Shown here one piece after another: positions 40,210 to 49,130 of a stretch of DNA of 64,000 nt. Source of the stretch: Pontiella sulfatireligans. Its GTDB lineage: Bacteria > Verrucomicrobiota > Kiritimatiellia > Kiritimatiellales > Pontiellaceae. Positions within the stretch are counted from its first letter, which is position 1. Each line of letters starts with the position of its first letter. The stretch is from NCBI RefSeq assembly GCF_900890705.1, contig NZ_CAAHFH010000001.1:2046001-2110000 (forward strand), read 5' to 3'. The notes beneath the pieces were generated by a model. That model saw only the letters and a list, made by a program, of their open reading frames with translations. It ran no database searches and was not told the DNA's origin. The translations under genes and the position numbers were made by a program.

Positions 40210-43200
40210 CTATTGATCTACCCGGAGCCGGATAAATTTATAATCCAGATCGTAGGCGATCAGAACCGCCACGGTTTCAACTTCGCCGTCGTCGCCGATA
40301 ACCACCTCAACGAAACCAGTGGTCCCCCAATTCGGAGGCTCCAGTTCCGGCGAATATTCCGCATAGACACTGATCCCGTCGATTTTGCGGCGGGTGTAGG
40401 TGATGATCCAGTTTGGATCACTGAACGTCATCGCCGTGATGGGCGAATCGGCAACCATCGGATCGGTGGCGAGGATCCATTCCAGATTGTTGTTGTTTGA
40501 GTCCCCGTCTGGATTGCCAGTTGCAAAGGTGTCCGACCCGCCCGGGGCTCCGGCAAAGGCATCCTCGGCCCATTGCTCGTACGGGGAAAGCATGTTGTCC
40601 ACAATCTCAATGTTGTCGATGGCCGGATCGGCCGAATTCCATTCCAGATTCGCCGTGCGGAAACGAAGCGTCAAAACGCTGGTGCCCGCATAGGCGGAAA
40701 GATCAACCATTGCAGAGGACCAGGCGGCTGCGCTGCTGCCGTGCTGCTGGCCGTTCTTTTTCCAGACATTGAGCGTCCAGGTAGAGCCGTTGAAAACATC
40801 CAGAGCAAGATAATCGATGTAGCCGCCGTACATGTGGTAGTCGAATGTCAATTCGGGTGTACTCGCCTCACTGAAATCGAAACGGGCCAGCACGGAAGCT
40901 GTATTGTTGGAACCTCCGGCATCATGACCTTCAGCATAGAGATAATATGTGCCGTCGGAAGCTCCACTCGGGCCGGCCGCACCACTCGGCGTTCCGCCGC
41001 TGCGGAGCGTCCAGTCATAGTCATCAGCAGCAACCTGCTGCCAATCACCCATCCCCGCCTCAAAACTTTCTGCATAGGGCAGCGAGATCAGGATCGGATT
41101 AACGGTGATTGAAACCGTGACTTCCGGACTTTCGGCCAAACCGTCATTGACGGTGTAGGTGAAGCTGTCTGAACCATAAAAATCTCCACCGGGCGTGTAG
41201 GTTAAATCCGGAGCGGTGCCGCTCAGCGTTCCGCCGGAAGGCTGTGTTGTAACCTTGTAGCTGAGAATGTCTCCATCGGCATCACTGCCGGACAGCGTAG
41301 TCGCGACTGCCGTGTCTTCATCGATTACGAAGCTCAGCGGGTTGGCAACGGGGCTGTTGGAGTTGTCTTCATCAATGCGAATATTATCAATGGCCGGGTC
41401 GGCCGCGTTGAACTGCTTGTTCGCCGGGCGGAAGCGCAGCTTCACATTGCTGTTGCCCGCATAAGCTGAAAGGTCAACCGCCGCCTTCGTCCAGGCCTGA
41501 TCACGGCCGGAATGCTGCTGGTTGTTCTTTTTCCAGACATTGGAAATCCAGGTGGAGCCATCGAAAACATCCAGCGCCACGAACGCGATGTAGTTGCCAT
41601 ACATGTGATAGTCGAAACCCAGCTGCGCCGAGGAAACCGTGCTAAAATCAAAGGAACACTCCACTACATTCGTTACATAGGATCCGGCATCATGCCCCTC
41701 AGAGAAGAGATAAAAATTGCCATCCGCCGCGCCATTCGGGCCCGATGCCGCAGTCGGTGTTCCGCCGGAACCCACTTCCCAGAACCGGTCCTGCTCATCA
41801 AACTGCCGCCAGGCGCCGATGCCCTCTTCAAAACTTTCCCGGTATGGAAGCGTCTGCACTTCCGTCAGGGTGATCGGCAGATAGTGCTTGATGAAACGGA
41901 AGTGCAGGTTGTCGTCCGTTATGGTATCATTCACGACATCAATCGCATTGGCGTTACTGATGCGCAGTCGTTTGCCCGTTGAAGGATGATCAATATAGAA
42001 CCATCCGTACTGATATTCGTTCAGCTCCCATTCAACCACCGTCCCGGTGGTGCCTTTCGCCGCGAGCCCGACGATGGAGCCATTGTATGAAAGGCGGCGG
42101 CCGTCGCTGAGACCGGTGATGTATTTATTTCCGCCCGGCGCAGCCTCGAGAATAAACTGTTCGGTGTCGGCGCGGTTTTCGACATCGGCAGTGCTCACCG
42201 TGTTGGAGGCCGGATGGTCGATCAGGCGCAGGAAACGTCCCTTGTTGTGAATAATGTATGACGTCTCATCCACGACATTGGCATTGCCGTCCCAGCCGGA
42301 CAGCAGCAGACCACACTCCGTCAGGTCTTCCCAGCCGGGATCCGAACTGTCGTTGTTAAAGTGCAGCGCCAGCCTCGGGGAATTCATATCGGTCGGGTCA
42401 TCACTGCCGGCATCCGTTGTTGCCGGATCCCCTCCGCCATTACCCCATTCAAAGAGGGACCATCTTTTTAACCACGGCAGGGTTTCCGCGCGCCATGCAA
42501 ATTCGGCTAGGAAGTTATAGTTGTGGTTGCGACTCCAGTTTGTCATCGTGCCGTTAAAATTGCGGGTCGAAAACTCCGTCAGCCAGATCGGCTTGCCGTA
42601 GAGGTTGTAGAGATACTCCATATTGCTGATGAGCGTGCTAGGGCTTCCGTCTTTTGCTCCTGCCGTCGAATACCAGTGCATCGCCATATATTCGGAGCGC
42701 AGGCCTTCCTTTTCGGCAATCGCCTCATAACCGGTTCGCCAGTAGTTTTTGTAGCCGGCCGGACAAGGGCCCAGCAACGGTTGCTTCATGCGTTCTAGGC
42801 GCGGCCATTGATAGGCCGCAACGTTCGTAGCCATATTCGCCTGATCATGCAGATCCGGCTCATTGAATCCCATCACCGTCGTCTGGCTGGCCCGGCCGTA
42901 CCATTCCGACTGATACTTCAGGATATCCAGCGCAGCGGCTCCGGCACCGCCCCACTGCATCGGCATATGCGGAAAATCTACAGGAACCTTTGGTTGATTT
43001 CTCCAGTCGTAGACCCAGCTGGGTTTGAACATGGAGCTAAAGTGGAAATGGGCCGCTTCGCCCTGTTTCGGGAAATGGGTTTCGTAGTTGATTTTCCAAT
43101 GTTTGGAAAACTCCGAACCGGCCGCCTGCTGCACCACATTGGTGCCGTCGAGACCGAGCACCATTCCGCTCCAGACATTTTTAATTTGGAAATACGTGCC

Positions 43201-45174
43201 GTCGCCGGTATCCACCAGCCGCCAGCGCTGATGCGGCATGGAGGAATAGTCACCTTCAACAATAGCCGCGCCGCCGGTCGTGGAAGCCAGCGACACCTCG
43301 AAGCAGCGCTCGCTGTCCTTGCTGACCAGACGGTAGGTGTCGGTGCCGATATTGAGCAGCACCTGGAACCACGGTTCGTTGGTCACGGTGGTCGACCCGT
43401 TGGTCGAAGAGGAAAGGCTCCAACCATTGGAACGGTTTTCAATGGTATAGTAGGCATCCTCATACTCCATGAAACTTCCCGTCGGCGGGGCTTCGTCGAG
43501 CACATCCGTCCAGAGCGGATATCCGCCCGCATTGTTTTCAGGCAGCACCACCAACTCGCGGATCACGGCCTGGCTGGAATCGAGCGACCGGATGCGGATT
43601 TTGGTGGTGGTTACCGCGGCACCAAACCAAAGATTCAGATCCAGCTCGGTGTTGTTTGAAACGGATCCGCCGTTAAAAAGAACCCAGCTGCCACCATCAT
43701 CGTAGGCCACCTCAAAATCCTGGATCTGCGTGCCCGTTGCGCCCTCATAGCCGGAGTAAAGCTGGATGCCGCGGATGTTCTCCCCTAGCGGAAGATGGAT
43801 TTCCAAATCATGCGGCCCGGCGACGTTGGTGCTGGCCCAGGCGGAAGCGTTGTCGGCATAGCCATCGATGGCCAAACGCGGATAATGCACACCGTCTACG
43901 GAGGAATATTCATACTGGCGCAGTTTAGCGATATTGAGGTCCACATCCACTCCAAACATCACATTCGATCCGACGAGCGTCGGCGGATAGAGCACCAGCT
44001 CCTTCACACTGGCCGTTGCATCCGTTGTGTAGAGGCGGAACGTCTGTGCTGTTACAGGCGCGTCGAACGCCAGGTTGAGGTTGGGGAGTGTGTTGCCGGA
44101 CACATCCGTGCCGGCAATATCGACCCAGCTTCCGCCATTGTCGTACTGCAGCACAAAATCGGCCATCGCTGAATCCGATGCCCCACCGCTGAACAGATGG
44201 GCGCTGCCGATCGCCATCGGAGCGGCCAACTCGATTTCGAGCCAGTGCGGTCCGTTCTCGGTGCTGACCCAGCGACTGTCCTGCGATACAAAGCCGTCGG
44301 TGGCAAACTGGACTGGATTGGCCGATGCGGATGAGTCCGCGGTCACCGACTGGTATTTGGCCAGATTAAAATAAAAGTCGTGCGAATCCGGCAGGATTAC
44401 CGGTCCGGCGACAGACTGAATGGTGAGGTTGTCAAAAAAGCCCCCGGCCGCTGCACTCTCACCGGTCACCTTGACATAGGCGAGTTCTGAAAACGTGCCG
44501 CTGTCGTAGGTCGGCAGCGTGGTGGTCTGCGCCGTGGTGGTTCCGTCCGCCTTTACCGTGTAAAGAGACCAGCCCCCCGAGGAGACGGTGATCTCGAAAT
44601 GCGCGTCTTTAGTGGCGTTGAGTCCGTCGGCAGCGTTCCCGTCACTGCCAAACCAAAAGCTTCCAGGGTTCGTGCCCGAAGCAATCTGGCCCGCAGAGAA
44701 GGAATGGCTTCCGCCACTGTCAGCATATCCGGGGCGTTGGCGATCAGCGCCGCCGTTTCCAAATTCATTTAATTCCCCCAAGACGAATTGAAAGATGATG
44801 CTGTCGTTTGAATCGTAGCCGGTCACGTAGTGGCTTTTGGTGGCTCCGTTGGTGCGCCGGATCGCCATATCCAACGATACCACCGCTGACTGTCCGCCGG
44901 CCAGCGATACCGCATTCGACGGCGTCAGTGTAATGTCCGTGGCCGCAGCCGATCCGTCAGTCGGATCGGCATAAAGTACATTACTGCCCAATGTTGCATC
45001 CGGACCGGCGGTGACGGCCGTCTGGACGTTGTAACCTGCGGTGTACGTGATCGTGCCGGACGTTGCGTTCGTGCCCGACTCAAAGTCGGCCTCAAACACC
45101 ACGGTTTGTGCAAAGGCGCCCTGAAGGGATAAAAGGCCACCTGCTAGTACTAAAACTGCTTTTTTCATTCTCAT
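40210..45174 (-). CDS. Giant multi-domain GH128-like glycosidase
   Basis: A secreted protein of 1654 residues. In order: signal peptide MRMKKAVLVLAGGLLSLQGAFA; FEADFESGTN beta-sandwich (about 25-240); two discoidin domains (255-390 and 400-535); beta-trefoil lectin (555-680); a GH128-like (Asl1-type) barrel (685-935) with MPMQWGG, VMGFNEPD (acid/base Glu) and PIWLTEFS (nucleophile Glu); a second trefoil (965-1110); MAM; a cadherin-like domain (DEDTAVATTLSGSDADGD); a second MAM; and the tail ending YKFIRLRVDQ. GH128 enzymes cut beta-1,3-glucans, but this one could differ. AGAGGAG lies 5 nt before the ATG at 45174. It carries two motif copies, and a strong terminator follows. Confidence 0.8.
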   Translation of the reverse strand: MRMKKAVLVLAGGLLSLQGAFAQTVVFEADFESGTNATSGTITYTAGYNVQTAVTAGPDATLGSNVLYADPTDGSAAATDITLTPSNAVSLAGGQSAVVSLDMAIRRTNGATKSHYVTGYDSNDSIIFQFVLGELNEFGNGGADRQRPGYADSGGSHSFSAGQIASGTNPGSFWFGSDGNAADGLNATKDAHFEITVSSGGWSLYTVKADGTTTAQTTTLPTYDSGTFSELAYVKVTGESAAAGGFFDNLTIQSVAGPVILPDSHDFYFNLAKYQSVTADSSASANPVQFATDGFVSQDSRWVSTENGPHWLEIELAAPMAIGSAHLFSGGASDSAMADFVLQYDNGGSWVDIAGTDVSGNTLPNLNLAFDAPVTAQTFRLYTTDATASVKELVLYPPTLVGSNVMFGVDVDLNIAKLRQYEYSSVDGVHYPRLAIDGYADNASAWASTNVAGPHDLEIHLPLGENIRGIQLYSGYEGATGTQIQDFEVAYDDGGSWVLFNGGSVSNNTELDLNLWFGAAVTTTKIRIRSLDSSQAVIRELVVLPENNAGGYPLWTDVLDEAPPTGSFMEYEDAYYTIENRSNGWSLSSSTNGSTTVTNEPWFQVLLNIGTDTYRLVSKDSERCFEVSLASTTGGAAIVEGDYSSMPHQRWRLVDTGDGTYFQIKNVWSGMVLGLDGTNVVQQAAGSEFSKHWKINYETHFPKQGEAAHFHFSSMFKPSWVYDWRNQPKVPVDFPHMPMQWGGAGAAALDILKYQSEWYGRASQTTVMGFNEPDLHDQANMATNVAAYQWPRLERMKQPLLGPCPAGYKNYWRTGYEAIAEKEGLRSEYMAMHWYSTAGAKDGSPSTLISNMEYLYNLYGKPIWLTEFSTRNFNGTMTNWSRNHNYNFLAEFAWRAETLPWLKRWSLFEWGNGGGDPATTDAGSDDPTDMNSPRLALHFNNDSSDPGWEDLTECGLLLSGWDGNANVVDETSYIIHNKGRFLRLIDHPASNTVSTADVENRADTEQFILEAAPGGNKYITGLSDGRRLSYNGSIVGLAAKGTTGTVVEWELNEYQYGWFYIDHPSTGKRLRISNANAIDVVNDTITDDNLHFRFIKHYLPITLTEVQTLPYRESFEEGIGAWRQFDEQDRFWEVGSGGTPTAASGPNGAADGNFYLFSEGHDAGSYVTNVVECSFDFSTVSSAQLGFDYHMYGNYIAFVALDVFDGSTWISNVWKKNNQQHSGRDQAWTKAAVDLSAYAGNSNVKLRFRPANKQFNAADPAIDNIRIDEDNSNSPVANPLSFVIDEDTAVATTLSGSDADGDILSYKVTTQPSGGTLSGTAPDLTYTPGGDFYGSDSFTYTVNDGLAESPEVTVSITVNPILISLPYAESFEAGMGDWQQVAADDYDWTLRSGGTPSGAAGPSGASDGTYYLYAEGHDAGGSNNTASVLARFDFSEASTPELTFDYHMYGGYIDYLALDVFNGSTWTLNVWKKNGQQHGSSAAAWSSAMVDLSAYAGTSVLTLRFRTANLEWNSADPAIDNIEIVDNMLSPYEQWAEDAFAGAPGGSDTFATGNPDGDSNNNNLEWILATDPMVADSPITAMTFSDPNWIITYTRRKIDGISVYAEYSPELEPPNWGTTGFVEVVIGDDGEVETVAVLIAYDLDYKFIRLRVDQ
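41531..41545. repeat. TTCCA-N5-TGGAA motif copy 12
   Basis: TTCCAGACATTGGAA in a MAM domain, giving ISNVWK. Homologous codons in sister MAM domains match only partly. Confidence 0.75.
43094..43108. repeat. TTCCA-N5-TGGAA motif copy 13
   Basis: TTCCAATGTTTGGAA in the first trefoil region, giving FSKHWK. Confidence 0.8.
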
Positions 45175-45416
45175 TAAAACTCCTCTTAAATCCGGATGCA
45201 GGAATGATCCACGGAATGACACAACCATCCCATTTATTCGACTATCCGCGTCCAACTCTGTTCATTCTTAGATTTTTTGCCCGTTAAGCGGATTAAAGCA
45301 CCGCACAAACCACCACTAAACCGGGAATAGCTGATCAGGCGGTTATAAGCTTTAACGCCGGTATTTAACGGGAAGTGACATGGGAACGGGCTGTCTGCCC
45401 AGGGCATCCCCCGCAA

Positions 45417-48400
45417 CTATTGCGCAACCCGGAGCCGAATAAATTTATAATCCAGGTCATATTCAATCAGTACAGCCACGGTTTCTACATCCCCGCTCGT
45501 CCCAATAACCCCTTCATAGACAATCCCGGCTGTTCCCCAGCTGGGGTCTGTCAGCTCAGGCGAATATTCGGCATAGACACTGACTCCGTCGATTTTACGG
45601 CGGGTGTAGGTGATGATCCAATGTGGATCATCAAACGACATGGAAGTAATCGGCGAATCGACCACCATCGGATCCGTGGCCAGAATCCATTCCAGTTCAT
45701 TGGCATTCGCATCGCCGTCCGGATTGCCTGCCGGGGTTGCGTCGGTCCCTCCCGGCGCGCCGGCAAAGGCCTCTGCTGCCCAGGTTCCGTAGGGACCGTA
45801 GAACACCGACGGTGTGACTGACACTTCCTCTGAAAGCTCAGAATCCATACTGTCCGCATCGGTTGCATAAACCACGTAATAATAGGTCATTTCATTGGTG
45901 ACGGCATTGTCGGTATAGCTGGTTGAAGACATTCCATTGGTCAATTCAGTATAGGTCCCGCCGGAAACCGTGCTGCGCTGGAGCGTATAAGTGATCGGGG
46001 GATTCCCCGAGCTCGCTGACCAACTGACCGTCACGGACGCATCGCCCGGCTCCGCCGTGGCCACAGGAACCGTGACGATTAAGCCCCCTGGATCCCCCAC
46101 CCGGATGTTGTCGATAGCCGGATCCGCTGAGTTCCACTGCTTGTGTTTCGTCCGGAAGCGAATCGTTACGTTGCTGTTTCCGCTATAGCCCGTCAGATCA
46201 ACCGTTGCAACGGACCATGGAACCGTACTGGTGGAGTGTTGCTGGCCCAAACGCGTCCAGACATTGGAAGCCCACGCCGAGCCGTCATGAACATCAACCG
46301 ATAAATAGTCGATGTACGTGCCATACATATGATAGTCGAAGTTCATCTCTGCGGAGGTTGCCCCGCTGAGGTCGAAGGAGCATTGAATCGTCGTAGCCTT
46401 GTAGGACCCGCCCGAATCATGCCCTTCGGCGTACAGATAAAAATCGCCGTCCGATGCACCACTGGGGCCGGCTGCCGGTGAGGCCGTTCCGCCACTGTTG
46501 CGCCGCCAGTCGTAGTCATCCACAACGGACTGAACCCAGCCGCCCATGCTTTCTTCAAAGCTTTCGGCATACGGCAGCGATTGTGTTTCCGCAATCCCGA
46601 TGGGCTGCGCCGGCTTGATAAACCGGAACTTAAGATTATCGTAAGCATTTTTGCCATCGACATTAATCACATTATCACTGGCAATGCGGAGTCGCTTACT
46701 GGTTGAAGGATGATCGATAAAGAACCATCCGTATTGATCCGCCGTAAGCTCCCATTCAACCGTCGATCCAGTGGTTCCGGCCGGCGACAGGCCGACGGTC
46801 GAACCGTTGTAATGGAGTCGGCGACCATCGTTGACGCCAACGATATATTTATTCCCATTCGGCGCAGACTGGAACATGAACTGATCCGTCCCTCCCCGGT
46901 GCAGGATATTGGCATGGGAAACCGTATTGCTTGCCGGATGGTCAATCAAACGCAGACTGCGCCCCTTGTTATGAATGATGTATTCTTTTTCGTCGCGTAT
47001 GGTGGTATCGCCATCCCACCCCGCCAGCAGCAGGCCGCACTCCGATAAATCTTCATAACCCGAGTTGGTCTTGTCATTGCGAACATGCAGCCCCATGGTC
47101 GGGCCGTCTCCAACGGTCGGGTCGGCATTGTTGTCCTCGGTGCCCCATTCGAAGATGGAATATTTTTCCAGATGGGCAATGCCCTCGGCGCGCCACAGAA
47201 ATTCGGCCAGCCAATTATAGTTGTCGTTCCGGCTCCAGGAGCCGGTTGCATACCAGTCCTTCACGGCAAACTCCGTGATCCAGATGGGTTTGCCATAGGC
47301 GTTGTAGACGCTGTTGATCACATTGATGATGTTCTGGGGGCTGCCGCCGTTGCAGCCGGCATACCAGTGCAGCGCCATGTATTCAGAGCGCAGGCCACGA
47401 ACCTCGGCAATCGCTTCATAGTTCTGGCGCCACGACCCGTTGTGCTGCGCCGGGCACGGCCCGACCAGCGGAAGGTTCATGCGTTCGAGCCGCGGCCACA
47501 TATCCGCGGCGGCTTCCTCGGCAATGTTCGATTGTGGATACGCCTTGTCCGGCTCGTTGAAACCCAGCACGGAAGTCTGGTTGGCCTTGGCATACCAGCC
47601 CGGCTGCCTGCGAAGAATGCCGGGCGTGCTTGAGGCGATCCCGCCCCACTGCATGGGCGCATACTGCCCGTATTCACACTCATCCTCCTGATTATGATTC
47701 CAACCGTAGAACCAGCTCGGCTGATACATGTAGTTGTAGTGGAAAAACGCCGCCTGCCCCTTCTTGGGATAGTGCGTTTGATAATTGAACGACCACTCCT
47801 GGGAGGCATCGGAGGTGATGCTTTTCTGAACAACCGCCCCGCCCTCGACATCGAGGGCCTTACCGCTCCAGATATTGACGATGCGGAAAGGTGTGCCGTT
47901 GCCGGAGTCGACCAGCCGCCAGCGCTGGTGCGGCATGCTGGAATAGACGCCCTCCACAACCGCCGCACTTTCGTTCGTGGCGGCGAGTAAAACCTCGAAA
48001 CATTCTCCGCTGTCTTTACTGCGCAAGCGGTAGGAGTCCGTTCCGATATTGAGCAGAACCTGAAACAACGGCTCGTCAGCTGTCACAATCGATCCGTTCG
48101 TCGAAACGGACAGGTTGAGTCCCGCATCGCGGTTTTCAATGGTATAGTAGCTATCGCCATAATCGATAAAGCTTTCCGTTGGCGGTGCTTCATCCAACAC
48201 GTCCGTCCAAAGCGGATAGCCACCCGTATTGTTTTCCGGCAGCACGGCCAGCTCGCGAATTCGAGGTGCAGCGGCATCCAGCGTCTGGATGCGGATTCGG
48301 GAGGTCGTCGCTGCGGCATCAAAGCGCACGTCCCGCTCCAGCGCGGTATTACCGGTCACCGAGCCACCGGAAAAGGTGACCCATGCAGCACCATCCCAGT

Positions 48401-49130
48401 AATCCACATTAAAACTCTGGATCTGCGTGCCGGTCTGGCCTTCCAACCCCGAATAGAGATGGATGCCGCGAATTTTTTCCGATTGAAGCCAGGAAATTTC
48501 CAGCTCTTGTGTTCCGGGTCCACCCACCCAGCAGGAGGTGTCGTCGGCGTAGCCGTCGATGGCAAGCTTGGGATAATTCACGCCGCTGATGGACGACGCT
48601 TCGACCTGCCGCAGCTTGGCCAGATTTAGATCCACATCGGTGCCGAAGGGAACCGGCGAACCGTCTGAGGTCGGCGGATAGAGCGCAAGATCAATGACGC
48701 GGGCGGTTCCATCGGTCGTGTAGAGCCGGAATTTTTGAGCCGTCACCGGAGTGGTAAACATCAGATTGAGTTCGGGCAGCGTGTTGCCGGACACATCGGT
48801 GCCGGCAATATCGATCCAGCTTCCGCCATTATCGTACTGCAGCACAAAGTTGGCCATGGCTGCATTCCAGGTTCCGCCGCTGAACAGGTGGGCACTGCCG
48901 ATCGTCATCGGAACCGCCAGCTCAATTTCGAGCCAGTGCGGGCCAACACCAGTACTTACCCAGCGGCTGTCCTGCGAGATAAAACCGTCGTTGGCAAACT
49001 GCTCCGGCTTGTCCGTTGCGTAGGAGTCCGTGGTGACCGACTGGTATCTGGCCAGATTAAACGTCTCCTGCGCCCAAATGCCCTGAATGGATAAGAGACA
49101 AACCGCCCAAACTAAAATTGCTTTTTTCAT
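45417..49130 (-). CDS. Large multi-domain GH128-like glycosidase, paralogue of the downstream gene
   Basis: A secreted protein of 1237 residues with signal peptide MKKAILVWAVCLLSIQGIWA. Two discoidin domains (25-155, 165-300) are followed by a trefoil lectin, a GH128-like barrel with YAPMQWGG, VLGFNEPD and PIWITEFA, a second trefoil, one MAM domain, a fibronectin type III domain (VSWSASSGNPPITYTLQRS) and the tail ending YKFIRLRVAQ. Compared with the 40210-45174 protein it lacks the first beta-sandwich, the cadherin-like domain and one MAM domain, and has Fn3 instead. Its ATG at 49130 overlaps the TGA of the GH36-like gene (ATGA). The substrate is inferred only from the fold. Confidence 0.8.
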   Translation of the reverse strand: MKKAILVWAVCLLSIQGIWAQETFNLARYQSVTTDSYATDKPEQFANDGFISQDSRWVSTGVGPHWLEIELAVPMTIGSAHLFSGGTWNAAMANFVLQYDNGGSWIDIAGTDVSGNTLPELNLMFTTPVTAQKFRLYTTDGTARVIDLALYPPTSDGSPVPFGTDVDLNLAKLRQVEASSISGVNYPKLAIDGYADDTSCWVGGPGTQELEISWLQSEKIRGIHLYSGLEGQTGTQIQSFNVDYWDGAAWVTFSGGSVTGNTALERDVRFDAAATTSRIRIQTLDAAAPRIRELAVLPENNTGGYPLWTDVLDEAPPTESFIDYGDSYYTIENRDAGLNLSVSTNGSIVTADEPLFQVLLNIGTDSYRLRSKDSGECFEVLLAATNESAAVVEGVYSSMPHQRWRLVDSGNGTPFRIVNIWSGKALDVEGGAVVQKSITSDASQEWSFNYQTHYPKKGQAAFFHYNYMYQPSWFYGWNHNQEDECEYGQYAPMQWGGIASSTPGILRRQPGWYAKANQTSVLGFNEPDKAYPQSNIAEEAAADMWPRLERMNLPLVGPCPAQHNGSWRQNYEAIAEVRGLRSEYMALHWYAGCNGGSPQNIINVINSVYNAYGKPIWITEFAVKDWYATGSWSRNDNYNWLAEFLWRAEGIAHLEKYSIFEWGTEDNNADPTVGDGPTMGLHVRNDKTNSGYEDLSECGLLLAGWDGDTTIRDEKEYIIHNKGRSLRLIDHPASNTVSHANILHRGGTDQFMFQSAPNGNKYIVGVNDGRRLHYNGSTVGLSPAGTTGSTVEWELTADQYGWFFIDHPSTSKRLRIASDNVINVDGKNAYDNLKFRFIKPAQPIGIAETQSLPYAESFEESMGGWVQSVVDDYDWRRNSGGTASPAAGPSGASDGDFYLYAEGHDSGGSYKATTIQCSFDLSGATSAEMNFDYHMYGTYIDYLSVDVHDGSAWASNVWTRLGQQHSTSTVPWSVATVDLTGYSGNSNVTIRFRTKHKQWNSADPAIDNIRVGDPGGLIVTVPVATAEPGDASVTVSWSASSGNPPITYTLQRSTVSGGTYTELTNGMSSTSYTDNAVTNEMTYYYVVYATDADSMDSELSEEVSVTPSVFYGPYGTWAAEAFAGAPGGTDATPAGNPDGDANANELEWILATDPMVVDSPITSMSFDDPHWIITYTRRKIDGVSVYAEYSPELTDPSWGTAGIVYEGVIGTSGDVETVAVLIEYDLDYKFIRLRVAQ

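Noticed and set aside
37800-49130. Near-identical 3' ends of three genes as a DNA repeat family
   Set aside because: The similarity follows the shared MAM and tail protein domains and is best explained as gene-family homology.
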